The notes beneath the pieces are model-generated. The model had not been told where the DNA came from. It did no database searches and saw nothing but the letters and a program-made list of their open reading frames with translations. Source: Streptomyces hyderabadensis (GTDB lineage Bacteria; Actinomycetota; Actinomycetes; Streptomycetales; Streptomycetaceae). Taken from it: a DNA stretch of 64,000 nucleotides. The translations under genes and the position numbers were made by a program. Shown here piece by piece: positions 27,501-35,807 of this stretch (the stretch's first letter is position 1; every line of letters begins with the position of its first letter). Where the stretch lies: positions 186,001 through 250,000 of the forward strand of contig NZ_JAIOJZ010000003.1 of assembly GCF_020404845.1 (NCBI RefSeq), read 5' to 3'.

Positions 27501-28517
27501 GTGACCGCGTACGAGCCCCCCGGCGACCCAGGCGCCGGCACCGAACCCGCGCCGGGCCCCGGGCCGACGGGACCCGGCGGCGCCGGGTACGACGCCGTCG
27601 TGCTCGCGGGCGGGGCCGCCCGGCGGCTCGGGGGCGTGGACAAGCCCGGTCTGCGGGTGGGCGGACGCGCGCTCCTCGACCGGGTGCTCGCCGCCTGCGC
27701 CGGAGCCGCGACCACCGTCGTCGTCGCCGAGCCCCGGCCCACGGCCCGCCCGGTGACCTGGGCGCGCGAGGACCCGCCCGGCGGTGGACCGCTCGCCGCC
27801 CTCGCCGCCGGACTGCGGCACACCGCAGCGGAGCACGTCGTGGTGGTCTCCGCCGACCTGCCGTTCCTCGCCGGGCCGACCGTCGGGCGGCTGCTGTCGG
27901 CCCTCGCCGCGAGCGACGCCGACGGGGCGCTGCTCACCGACGCCGACGGCCGCGACCAGCCCCTCGTCGCCGCCTACCGGGCGCCCGCGCTGCGCCGCGA
28001 GCTGGCCGCGCTCGCCCGCGACCGGGCAGCGCCGGACGGGCGGCCGGACCTCGCCGGGCTGCCGCTGCGCCGCCTGACCGGCGCTCTGCGCCTCACTCGC
28101 GTCCCGGACGCCGTCGCCTCCTTCGACTGCGACACCTGGGACGACCTCGCCACCGCAAGGGCACGCATCAGGGAGCATGGTCACGTGTTGGATGAATGGA
28201 TTTCCGCAGCGAAGGACGAGTTGGGCATCGACCTGGACGTCGACACCAAGGTCCTGCTCGATCTCGCGCGTGACGCCGCCCACGGGGTGGCCAGGCCGGC
28301 CGCCCCGCTGACCACCTTCCTCGTCGGCTACGCGGCCGGACGGGCCCAGGGAGGCCCCGAGGCCGTCGCCGAGGCCGCCCGCAAGGCCGCGGACCTCGCC
28401 CTGCGCTGGGCCGAGGAGGCCGCCGACGCCGGGGCCGCCGACGCCGGGGCCGCCCCCGGGAGGGGCAAGCCCGACGTGGCTCCCGACGCCACCCCCGACA
28501 CCCGCCCGGACGCGTGA
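27501..28517 (+). CDS. mobA: Molybdenum cofactor guanylyltransferase-like protein fused to a DUF6457 domain
   Basis: A 338-residue protein. The N-terminal nucleotidyltransferase (~30-225) has VVLAGGAARRLGGVDKPGL and the metal-binding SADLPFL, as in MobA, which adds GMP to molybdopterin. The C-terminal ~75 residues (LDEWISAAKDELGIDLDVDTKVLLDLA) match the actinobacterial DUF6457 domain. A CATACT -10-like hexamer ends six bases before GTG 27501, with no ribosome site, so it is probably leaderless. Its stop overlaps the moeA-like start. Guanylyl versus cytidylyl specificity cannot be decided by eye. Confidence 0.82.
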   Translation: MTAYEPPGDPGAGTEPAPGPGPTGPGGAGYDAVVLAGGAARRLGGVDKPGLRVGGRALLDRVLAACAGAATTVVVAEPRPTARPVTWAREDPPGGGPLAALAAGLRHTAAEHVVVVSADLPFLAGPTVGRLLSALAASDADGALLTDADGRDQPLVAAYRAPALRRELAALARDRAAPDGRPDLAGLPLRRLTGALRLTRVPDAVASFDCDTWDDLATARARIREHGHVLDEWISAAKDELGIDLDVDTKVLLDLARDAAHGVARPAAPLTTFLVGYAAGRAQGGPEAVAEAARKAADLALRWAEEAADAGAADAGAAPGRGKPDVAPDATPDTRPDA

Positions 28518-29920
28518 TGACCACCCCCGGCACGCGGGCCGACGCGGAGGCCGAGGACCTCGACGTCGAGGAGGCGCTCGCCCTCGTGAAGGAGAACCCC
28601 GGCCCCGCCCGTTCCGGTTCCGGCCATCCCGGTTCCGCCCACTCCGCCTCCTCCCGCGCCCGCGGCGGAGACGGCTCGCCCGCGCCGCACCACCCGGCGG
28701 ACTCCCACCACCGCGCGACCCCCTGGCCCGAGGCCCGGACGACCGCCGAGCGCGCCGCCCGCGCCGCGGCCCGTGCCGCCCGCCGCACCCCGGTCGCGGT
28801 GCCCCTCGACGCGGCCCTGGGACTCACCCTGGCCGCGCCCCTGGCCGCCCTCACCGACCTGCCCTCCTTCGACAGTTCCGCGATGGACGGCTGGGCCCTC
28901 GCCGGTCCGGGCCCCTGGACGGTGCGCGACGAGGGCGTCCTGGCCGGACACGCGGAACCCGCGCCCCTCGGCGACGGCGAGGCCGTCCGCATCGCCACCG
29001 GCGCGCGGATCCCCCCGGAGGCCACCGCCGTGCTGCGCACCGAGCACGGCCGCACCGACGAACGCGGGCGCCTGCATCCCACCCGCGAGGTCGTCCACGG
29101 CCAGGACATCCGCCCGCGCGGTCAGGAGTGCCGCAGCGGCGACCAGTTGCTGCCCGTCGGCACCCTCGCGACCCCGGCGGTCCTCGGCCTCGCCGCCGCC
29201 GCCGGGTACGACACGCTCACCGCGGTCCCCCGCCCCCGCGTCGACGTCCTCGTCCTCGGCGACGAACTGCTCACCGAGGGCCTCCCGCACGACGGCCTCA
29301 TCCGGGACGCGCTCGGCCCGATGCTGCCGCCCTGGCTGCGCGCGCTGGGCGCCGAGGTCCGCGCCGTACGCCGGATCGGCGACGACGCCAAGGCGCTGCA
29401 CCGCGCCGTCACGACCTCCGACGCCGACCTGATCGTCACGACCGGCGGCACCGCCGCGGGCCCCGTCGACCACGTCCACCCGACCCTGCGCCGCATCGGC
29501 GCCGAACTCCTCGTGGACGGCGTCAAGGCACGCCCCGGCCACCCCATGCTGCTGGCCCGCCTCAAGGACGACCAGCACCTCGTCGGGCTGCCCGGCAACC
29601 CCCTCGCCGCCGTCTCCGGCCTGCTCACCCTCGCCGAGCCGCTGCTGCGCACCCTCGCCGCCCGCCCGGCGCCCGAGCCGTACACGCTGCCGCTGCGGGA
29701 CGCGGTGCACGGGCACCCGTACGACACCCGGCTCGTGCCGGTCGTGCTGCGCGAGGAGGGGGCCGTGCCGCTGCACTACAACGGCCCGGCGATGCTGCGC
29801 GGCATCGCCGCCGCCGATGCGCTGGCCGTCGTGCCTCCGGGCGGTGCGCGGCCGGGACAGGAGGCAGAGCTGCTGGACCTGCCCTGGGCGACCGGCGGAA
29901 TCGGGGTGTGTTTCACGTGA
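28514..29920 (+). CDS. moeA: MoeA-like molybdopterin molybdenumtransferase
   Basis: A 468-residue protein of the MoeA/gephyrin family, which inserts molybdate into adenylylated molybdopterin. An N-terminal ~80-residue Ser/His/Ala-rich extension precedes the MoeA domains (SSAMDGWAL, ATGARIPPEA, then the MoCF-binding TTGGTAAGPVDHVHP). The usual GGVSVGDYD-type motif and RPGKP are altered here to GGTAAGPVD and RPGHP, so it is a divergent branch. The start is GTG 28514 or ATG 28517. Its last codons and stop lie inside a parS site, and its stop overlaps the channel gene (GTGA). Confidence 0.8.
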   Translation: MMTTPGTRADAEAEDLDVEEALALVKENPGPARSGSGHPGSAHSASSRARGGDGSPAPHHPADSHHRATPWPEARTTAERAARAAARAARRTPVAVPLDAALGLTLAAPLAALTDLPSFDSSAMDGWALAGPGPWTVRDEGVLAGHAEPAPLGDGEAVRIATGARIPPEATAVLRTEHGRTDERGRLHPTREVVHGQDIRPRGQECRSGDQLLPVGTLATPAVLGLAAAAGYDTLTAVPRPRVDVLVLGDELLTEGLPHDGLIRDALGPMLPPWLRALGAEVRAVRRIGDDAKALHRAVTTSDADLIVTTGGTAAGPVDHVHPTLRRIGAELLVDGVKARPGHPMLLARLKDDQHLVGLPGNPLAAVSGLLTLAEPLLRTLAARPAPEPYTLPLRDAVHGHPYDTRLVPVVLREEGAVPLHYNGPAMLRGIAAADALAVVPPGGARPGQEAELLDLPWATGGIGVCFT

Positions 29921-29923
29921 AAC
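29910..29923. other. parS site (chromosome partition) at the moeA/kch junction
   Basis: GTTTCACGTGAAAC is the exact 14-bp Streptomyces parS core, bound by ParB near oriC. It carries the last codons and stop of moeA and the GTG start of the channel. An identical site is at 62335. Confidence 0.9.
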
Positions 29924-31014
29924 TTCCGGGCCAGGACGCGATCGCGCGGCAGGCGGACGAGCACTTCGTGACCCACAAGGTGAAACTCCCCAGGAAACTG
30001 GTGGAGCACCCGTTCCGCCAGGTCGCCAAGCGGTTGTCCATCGCCCTGGTGGTCCTCGTGGTGACGGCCGTCATCGTGTACGCGGACCACGACGGCTACA
30101 CCGACAACTCCGACGGCTCCGTCGACCTCCTCGACTCCTTCTACTACGCCACCGTCACCCTCTCCACCACCGGATACGGCGACATCACGCCCGTCAGCGA
30201 CGCCGCCCGGCTGACCAACATCTTCGTCATCACGCCGCTGCGCGTGCTCTTCCTGATCATCCTGGTCGGCACCACGCTGGAAGCCCTCACCGAGCGCACT
30301 CGGGAGGAGTGGCGCCTGAACCGCTGGAGGTCCGCCTTGCGCGATCACACCGTCGTCGTCGGCTTCGGAACCAAGGGGCGGTCGGCGATCCAGACCGTCT
30401 GCGCGACCGGGCTGCGCAAGGACCAGGTGGTGGTGGTCGACCCCAGCGGAAAGGCCATCGAGGCCGCGACGGCCCACGGTTACGCGGGCGTGGTCGGCGA
30501 CGCCACCCGCAGCGACGTGCTCAACCGGGCCGAGGCCTACCGGGCGAAGCAGATCATCATCGCCACCCAGCGCGACGACACGGCCGTGCTGGTCACCCTG
30601 ACCGCCCGGCAGCTCAACCGCGGGGCGAAGATCGTGGTCGCGGTCCGCGAGGAGGAGAACGCGCCGCTGCTGAAGCAGTCCGGCGCCGACGCCGTGATCA
30701 CCAGCGCCAGCGCCGCCGGCCGGTTGCTCGGGCTCTCCGTGCTCAGCCCCGCCGCCGGCATGGTCATGGAGGACCTGATCAGTCAGGGCAGCGGACTCGA
30801 CCTCATCGAACGGCCCGTCATAAAGTCCGAGGTGGGCAAGAACCCACGAGAGATGGACGACCTGGTGGTGAGCGTGCTGCGCGGGCACCGGGTCCTGGGC
30901 TACGACGACCCGGCCGTCGGCGGGCTGGAGCTGACCGACCGCCTGATCACGATCGTACGGGCGACGCCGGCCACCCATGTGACCCCCGACGCCCGCCCGC
31001 TCCCCCGCGACTGA
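29917..31014 (+). CDS. Potassium channel with RCK (TrkA-N/TrkA-C) domain
   Basis: A 365-residue two-helix K+ channel subunit. Membrane helices are at ~37-56 and ~105-127, with the selectivity filter STTGYGD (~85-91) between. A cytoplasmic RCK domain starts with the Rossmann motif VVVGFGTKGRSAI (~145) and continues into a TrkA-C region (~285-350). It would form a tetrameric, ligand-gated K+ pore. GTG 29917 is set by the 4-base overlap with moeA and lies within parS. The final codons and stop are repeated 30 bp later (31031-31047). Confidence 0.9.
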   Translation: MKLPGQDAIARQADEHFVTHKVKLPRKLVEHPFRQVAKRLSIALVVLVVTAVIVYADHDGYTDNSDGSVDLLDSFYYATVTLSTTGYGDITPVSDAARLTNIFVITPLRVLFLIILVGTTLEALTERTREEWRLNRWRSALRDHTVVVGFGTKGRSAIQTVCATGLRKDQVVVVDPSGKAIEAATAHGYAGVVGDATRSDVLNRAEAYRAKQIIIATQRDDTAVLVTLTARQLNRGAKIVVAVREEENAPLLKQSGADAVITSASAAGRLLGLSVLSPAAGMVMEDLISQGSGLDLIERPVIKSEVGKNPREMDDLVVSVLRGHRVLGYDDPAVGGLELTDRLITIVRATPATHVTPDARPLPRD

Positions 31015-31047
31015 GCCCGCCACGGCCGAGTCCCCCGCGACTGAGCC
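31001..31047. repeat. 17-bp direct repeat at the channel gene 3' end
   Basis: TCCCCCGCGACTGAGCC occurs at 31001-31017 and 31031-31047, a 30-bp step. The first copy includes the last codons and stop of the channel gene, so this looks like a small tandem duplication. Confidence 0.7.
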
Positions 31048-31062
31048 GCTTTTCCCGCCCTG

Positions 31063-31911
31063 CTACTTGCGGTTGTAGAGCCGCATCGTGACCGGGCCGA
31101 ACACCAGCAGGAACAGGCCCGCCCAGCCCAGCGTCCAGGCGATCTCGACGCCCGGCCAGTCGCCCGCCATCAGTCCGCGCACCGCGGACGCCACGTGGGT
31201 GATCGGGCTGTTGTTGACGAAGGCCTGCAGCCAGCCCGGCATGGTCTTCGGGTCGACGAAGACGTTGGACAGGAAGGTGAGCGGGAAGATCACCATCATG
31301 CTGACGCTCATCACCGACTTCTCGGTACGCAGCATCAGCCCGAACATCGTCCAGATCCACGAGAAGGCGAACGAGAAGAGCAGCAGCAGCGCGATCCCGG
31401 CGACCACACCGACGAACCCGCCGTCGGGCCGGTAGCCGAGCAGCAGGCCGACGGCGAGCATGACGACCGACGCGATCGTGTAGCGCAGCGCGTCGCCCAG
31501 GAGATAGCCGACCATCGCCGAGGGCCGCCAGATCGGCAGCGAGCGGATGCGGTCGAAGACGCCCTTCTCGATGTCGATGTTCACCGAGACCCCGGTGTAC
31601 ATCGTGATCATCACGACCGACATCACGAGGATGCCCGGCAGCACGAACTGGATGTAGTCACCGGGCGAACCCGCCAGCGCACCGCCGAAGAGGTACGTGA
31701 ACATCAGCAGGTTCATGATCGGGAAGGCGGTGACGTCGAAGAGCTGCTCCGGCACGTGCTTGATCTTGAGGATCGCGCGCCAGCCGAAGGTCAGGGACGT
31801 GGACCAGGCGCTGGGCCGCGGCGGCCGCTCCCGGGTGACCAGCAGGGCCGCCAGTGACTCGGTGCTGACCGGGGAGAGATCCTTGTTCTCCGTGCTCGTG
31901 GCCGTGCTCAT
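31063..31911 (-). CDS. ABC-2 type transporter permease (DrrB-like)
   Basis: A 282-residue permease with six hydrophobic segments and an ABC-2 membrane domain ([35 protein letters not shown]). With the adjacent ATPase it forms a DrrAB-type exporter for drugs or lipids; the substrate is unknown. ATG 31911 overlaps the ATPase stop (ATGA). No regulator or biosynthetic genes lie beside it, so housekeeping lipid export or drug resistance are both possible. Confidence 0.88.
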   Translation of the reverse strand: MSTATSTENKDLSPVSTESLAALLVTRERPPRPSAWSTSLTFGWRAILKIKHVPEQLFDVTAFPIMNLLMFTYLFGGALAGSPGDYIQFVLPGILVMSVVMITMYTGVSVNIDIEKGVFDRIRSLPIWRPSAMVGYLLGDALRYTIASVVMLAVGLLLGYRPDGGFVGVVAGIALLLLFSFAFSWIWTMFGLMLRTEKSVMSVSMMVIFPLTFLSNVFVDPKTMPGWLQAFVNNSPITHVASAVRGLMAGDWPGVEIAWTLGWAGLFLLVFGPVTMRLYNRK

Positions 31912-32930
31912 GCCGCCACCTCGCCCTTCGTGTCGGTGCCGGAGTCGCCGTCGGTGCTCTGGCCGGTGTCGTGCCCGGTCAGCGCCAGGAAGACCTCGTC
32001 GAGGCTGGGCTGTCCCAGGGAGAAGCTGTCGACGGTGATGCCGGCCCGGGCCAGCTCACCGAGCGCCTTGGCGGCCTGGTCGGCCGCGGTGTCACTGGCC
32101 GCCGCCCCGAGGCGCGCGGTCAGCGCCACCGGGTCGGGCTCCCGCTGCACCTCGGCCACCAGCAGGTTCCGCAGGACCCGCTCGGCCTCGGGCCGCTCCT
32201 CGGCGTCCCGCAGCCGCAGATGGACCGAGCCGGCGCCGACGGAGGCCTTCAGCTCGCCCTTGGTGCCCTCGGCGATTACCCGCCCCTTGTCGATGACGGC
32301 GATCCGGGACGCGAGCTGGTCGGCCTCGTCCAGGTACTGCGTGGTCAGCAGCACCGTCGTGCCCTGGGCGACGACCGCGCGCACGATGTCCCACACCTGG
32401 TTGCGGCTGCGCGGGTCGAGGCCGGTGGTGGGCTCGTCGAGGAAGAGCAGGTCGGGGGTGTTGAGGATGGAGGCGGCGATGTCGATGCGCCGCCGCATGC
32501 CGCCCGAGTAGTGCTTGACCTGCTTGCCCGCGGCGTCCGTCAGCCCGAAGGCCGCCAGCAGCTGGTCGCCGCGCTCCCGCGCGGCCGCCTTGCCGTGCCC
32601 GAGGAGCCGGCCCAGCAGCACCAGGTTCTCGGTGCCGGTGAGGTCCTCGTCCACGGACGCGTACTGCCCGGTCAGGCTCACCCGGCCGCGCACCTCGTCC
32701 GCCTCGTGCACCACGTCGTGACCGAAGACACGGGCGTGGCCGTCGTCCGGCCGCAGGAGGGTTGCGAGCATCTTCACCGTGGTGGTCTTGCCGGCGCCGT
32801 TCGGGCCGAGAACGCCGTAGACCGTGCCGGCGGGCACCGCGAGGTCCACCCCGTCCACGGCCCGGGTCTCACCGAACGTCTTCACCAGCCCCGAGGTCTC
32901 GATGGCGAGTCCGGAGGTGTGCGTGCTCAT
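31908..32930 (-). CDS. ABC transporter ATP-binding protein (DrrA-like)
   Basis: A 340-residue ATPase. Walker A is [10 protein letters not shown], the signature is HYSGGMRRR, and Walker B is [12 protein letters not shown]. The ~100-residue C-terminal extension ([16 protein letters not shown], ending [17 protein letters not shown]) is typical of the DrrA subgroup. AAGGAC stands upstream of ATG 32930; a longer open frame lies upstream but only in reverse of the quinone oxidoreductase. It is divergent from that gene, with a 15-bp-period direct repeat (32950-32979) between. Confidence 0.9.
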   Translation of the reverse strand: MSTHTSGLAIETSGLVKTFGETRAVDGVDLAVPAGTVYGVLGPNGAGKTTTVKMLATLLRPDDGHARVFGHDVVHEADEVRGRVSLTGQYASVDEDLTGTENLVLLGRLLGHGKAAARERGDQLLAAFGLTDAAGKQVKHYSGGMRRRIDIAASILNTPDLLFLDEPTTGLDPRSRNQVWDIVRAVVAQGTTVLLTTQYLDEADQLASRIAVIDKGRVIAEGTKGELKASVGAGSVHLRLRDAEERPEAERVLRNLLVAEVQREPDPVALTARLGAAASDTAADQAAKALGELARAGITVDSFSLGQPSLDEVFLALTGHDTGQSTDGDSGTDTKGEVAA

Positions 32931-32949
32931 GCTGGGGGTCCTTCCGCGT

Positions 32950-32979
32950 CTTGGCCTACGCGTTCTTGGGCTACGCATG
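32950..32979. repeat. Short direct repeat in the drrA/qor divergent promoter region
   Basis: cttggcctacgcgtt (32950) is followed 15 bp later by cttgggctacgcatg. It lies 20-49 bp upstream of the ATPase start and could be a regulator site. Confidence 0.4.
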
Positions 32980-33071
32980 GGAAGACCTTTACCGTCGCGC
33001 AAACTCATCGCCGACGCACGGGGATTTTCCAGCGGGCGAGGACCGGGGGCCACAGGAGTAGCGTCGCCCCC

Positions 33072-34052
33072 ATGCATGCGATCACGATTCCCGAACCCGG
33101 AGGCCCCGAGGCGCTGGTCTGGACCGAGGTCCCCGACCCGCAGCCCGGCGAGGGCGAGGTCCTGGTCGAGGTGGCGGCCAGCGCCGTCAACCGCGCCGAC
33201 ATCATGCAGCGCCAGGGCTTCTACGACCCCCCGCCCGGGGCCTCCCCCTACCCGGGCCTGGAGTGCTCCGGACGTGTGGCCGCCCTCGGCTCCGGCGTCT
33301 CCGGCTGGGCCGTCGGCGACGAGGTGTGCGCGCTGCTCGCGGGCGGCGGCTACGCCGAGAAGGTCGTCGTCCCGGCCGGACAGCTGCTGCCGGTGCCGCA
33401 GGGTGTCGGCCTGACGTCGGCGGCGGCACTGCCCGAGGTGGTGTGCACCGTCTGGTCGAACGTCTTCATGGTCGCCCATCTGCGCCCCGGCGAGACGCTG
33501 CTGGTGCACGGCGGCTCCAGCGGCATCGGCACCATGGCGATCCAGCTCGCCAAGGCAGTCGGCGCGAAGGTCGCGGTGACGGCGGGCAGCAAGGAGAAGC
33601 TGGAGCGCTGCGCCGAGCTGGGCGCGGACGTCCTGATCAACTACCGGGAGCAGGACTTCGTCGCCGAGGTGAAGGACGCCACGGGCGGAGCGGGCGCGGA
33701 CGTCATCCTCGACAACATGGGCGCGAAGTACCTGGACCGCAACGTCCAGGCCCTCGCCGTGAACGGCCGGCTCGCGATCATCGGCATGCAGGGCGGCCGC
33801 AAGGGCGAGCTGAACATCGGCACGCTCCTCGCCAAGCGCGCCGCCGTCAGCGCCACCTCGCTGCGGGCCCGGCCCCTGGAGGAGAAGGCGGCCATCGTGG
33901 CGGCCGTGCGGGAGCACGTCTGGCCGCTGTTCACCGGGGGACACGTCCGTCCGGTCGTCGACCGCGAGATGCCGATGAGCGAGGCCGCCGAGGGCCACCG
34001 GGTGGTGGAGGAGAGCGGGCACATCGGCAAGGTGCTGCTGGTCGCCCCGTAG
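33072..34052 (+). CDS. NAD(P)H-quinone oxidoreductase (zeta-crystallin type)
   Basis: A 326-residue zinc-free medium-chain reductase. It has the quinone-oxidoreductase AAAL-PEV segment and the NADP-binding loop [22 protein letters not shown]. It probably reduces quinones or enoyl substrates using NADPH. There is no ribosome site; TAGCGT (33059-33064) ends seven bases before ATG 33072, so the mRNA is probably leaderless. It converges on the secreted-protein gene with 51 bp between. Confidence 0.9.
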   Translation: MHAITIPEPGGPEALVWTEVPDPQPGEGEVLVEVAASAVNRADIMQRQGFYDPPPGASPYPGLECSGRVAALGSGVSGWAVGDEVCALLAGGGYAEKVVVPAGQLLPVPQGVGLTSAAALPEVVCTVWSNVFMVAHLRPGETLLVHGGSSGIGTMAIQLAKAVGAKVAVTAGSKEKLERCAELGADVLINYREQDFVAEVKDATGGAGADVILDNMGAKYLDRNVQALAVNGRLAIIGMQGGRKGELNIGTLLAKRAAVSATSLRARPLEEKAAIVAAVREHVWPLFTGGHVRPVVDREMPMSEAAEGHRVVEESGHIGKVLLVAP

Positions 34053-34103
34053 CCGGCGCACGGTCGGCGCGGGCCCGGGCGCGGGCGCGGGGGCGGTTGG
34101 GTG

Positions 34104-34997
34104 TTACCCCCGGCGCAGGCGCAGCCCCACGAGGCCCAGGGCCAGGCCGAGGCCGATGAGCACCAGCCCGCTGCCCAGCGGGAGGACCCGCAGTACGGGC
34201 TCGGCGGCCGCCCGGGTGGGCGTGCCGCTCTGCGCCGGGGACCGGGACGGGGCGGGGGCCGAGGGCACCCCGGCGGCCTCGGTGGCCCCGGGCGGCAGGA
34301 CGGTGCCCGGGTCCTCGGAGAAGACGCCGTCCCCGTCGCCGTCGTCCCGGTACCGGCCGCCGTTCCCGTTCCCGTCCCTGCCGTCCCGCTCCGCGTCACG
34401 TTCCTCGGCGCGGCCGGGCCGCTGCCTGCCCTCGCCCGGGACGGTCCCGTCCCGGGAGGACCCGGGGTCGGCCGTGGTGCCGGACACCGACGGCGAAGCG
34501 GGGGAGGGCGAGGCGGAGGCCCCGGGCGACCGGCGCCCCGCGCCGTCGGAGGGGCCGGAGTTCTCGGCGTCCTCGGCGTCTTCGGACGGCCGGGAGGCGG
34601 GTCCGGTGTCCGGTCGCTCCGTGCGGTCCCGGCCTTCGGGGCGCCGGGGACGTTCGTGCCCGCCCCGCCCGTCGGGCGTGCCGGAGCCGTCCGGCACGGC
34701 GTCCGCCCCCGGCCCGGAGGGCCCCGGCGGCGACACCGCCGAGACGGCGCCGGGCGCGCCCTTCCCCGCGTGCGGTGCCGCGGGTGCCGCGCCGGGTGCC
34801 GGCTGGATCGTGAAGGACGCCGTCTTCCCTGCGAGAGCCGCCGCAGGCGTCGTGACGGGCGTGCTCGCCGCCGTGAACCGTGCCGTCGGTGACACGGCGC
34901 CGTGGGCCGGGGCCGCCCCGTACGGTGTGATCACCGCGCCGGCCGCCAGGGCACCCGCCAGCCCCGTCGCCCGCAGGGTGCGCAGCCATGGAGTCAC
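34104..34997 (-). CDS. Secreted, C-terminally membrane-anchored Pro/Ser/Gly-rich protein
   Basis: A 297-residue unrecognised protein. An N-terminal signal peptide (~1-34, ending near PAHGAV) is followed by ~230 residues of low complexity, rich in Pro, Ser, Gly, Arg and Asp. The C-terminus (~270-297, LPLGSGLVLIGLGLALGLVG then LRLRRG) is a membrane helix with a basic tail. It resembles a wall-anchored surface protein but lacks LPXTG or LAXTG before the helix. GTG 34997 has a GGGAGGGGG site. Its membrane position could put it near the sortases, but no motif supports that. Confidence 0.6.
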   Translation of the reverse strand: MTPWLRTLRATGLAGALAAGAVITPYGAAPAHGAVSPTARFTAASTPVTTPAAALAGKTASFTIQPAPGAAPAAPHAGKGAPGAVSAVSPPGPSGPGADAVPDGSGTPDGRGGHERPRRPEGRDRTERPDTGPASRPSEDAEDAENSGPSDGAGRRSPGASASPSPASPSVSGTTADPGSSRDGTVPGEGRQRPGRAEERDAERDGRDGNGNGGRYRDDGDGDGVFSEDPGTVLPPGATEAAGVPSAPAPSRSPAQSGTPTRAAAEPVLRVLPLGSGLVLIGLGLALGLVGLRLRRG

Positions 34998-35156
34998 GTT
35001 CGTGACCCCCTCCCGGTGGTGAGCGGTCGTGGAAATCGACGGAACAAGCCTCACACCGGTCGTCGACCCCGGCATTCCGGGCGCCGCCGAACGCGTCGCG
35101 GCGGTTTGCCCGGGGCACCACCCGGCCGGGGTCCCCGGGTGCGCGACAATGGCGGC

Positions 35157-35696
35157 ATGGAGATGCCGAGGAACGACAGGTCGCCGGAGAACCCCCAGAT
35201 CCTGGTCGTCGGCCAGGACGGAATGGCGCTCAGCGGCGGCGGGGACGACGACTCCCGCGAGATTCCGGTGACCGAGCAGGTGGAGCAGCCCGCCAAGGTC
35301 ATGCGGATCGGCAGCATGATCAAGCAGCTGCTCGAAGAGGTGCGGGTCGCGCCGCTGGACGAGGCGAGCCGGGTCCGGCTCAAGGAGATCCACGCCAGCT
35401 CGGTCAAGGAGCTGGAGGACGGTCTGGCCCCGGAGCTGGTGGAGGAGCTGGAGCGGCTCTCGCTGCCCTTCACGGACGACGGCACCCCGACCGACGCCGA
35501 ACTGCGGATCGCGCAGGCGCAGCTGGTCGGCTGGCTGGAGGGCCTCTTCCACGGCATCCAGACCACGCTGTTCGCCCAGCAGATGGCCGCGCGGGCCCAG
35601 CTGGAGCAGATGCGCCGCGCGCTTCCGCCGGGCACCGTCCCGGAGGGCGAGGAGCCCCCGCACCCGGGCGGCCGTTCCGGCGGCCCCTACCTGTAG
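35157..35696 (+). CDS. bpa: Bacterial proteasome activator Bpa (PafE)
   Basis: A 179-residue ATP-independent activator that docks on the 20S proteasome and admits unfolded substrates. It forms a four-helix dodecamer; the helical core here spans ~35-165 (KVMRIGSMIKQLLEEVRV, TLFAQQMAARAQLEQMRR). The C-terminal GGPYL corresponds to the GQYL docking tail of mycobacteria. The proteasome subunit genes are not in the window. No ribosome site is seen; GACAAT (35145-35150) ends six bases before ATG 35157, so a leaderless mRNA is likely. ATG 35163 is an alternative start. Confidence 0.9.
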   Translation: MEMPRNDRSPENPQILVVGQDGMALSGGGDDDSREIPVTEQVEQPAKVMRIGSMIKQLLEEVRVAPLDEASRVRLKEIHASSVKELEDGLAPELVEELERLSLPFTDDGTPTDAELRIAQAQLVGWLEGLFHGIQTTLFAQQMAARAQLEQMRRALPPGTVPEGEEPPHPGGRSGGPYL

Positions 35697-35729
35697 CCCC
35701 GTAGGCACGCACGGCGTCCACCGACATGA

Positions 35730-35765
35730 CGAAGGGCCCGGCAGCACACGCTGCCGGGCCCTTCG
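35730..35765. terminator. Bidirectional terminator between bpa and a Ser/Thr kinase gene
   Basis: A perfect 16-bp stem (35730-35745 with 35750-35765) has loop acac and lies between convergent gene ends. Confidence 0.85.
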
Positions 35766-35807
35766 GCGACAGTCGGCGGTGTCAGCCGCCGGTCACGCCG
35801 TCACGGC

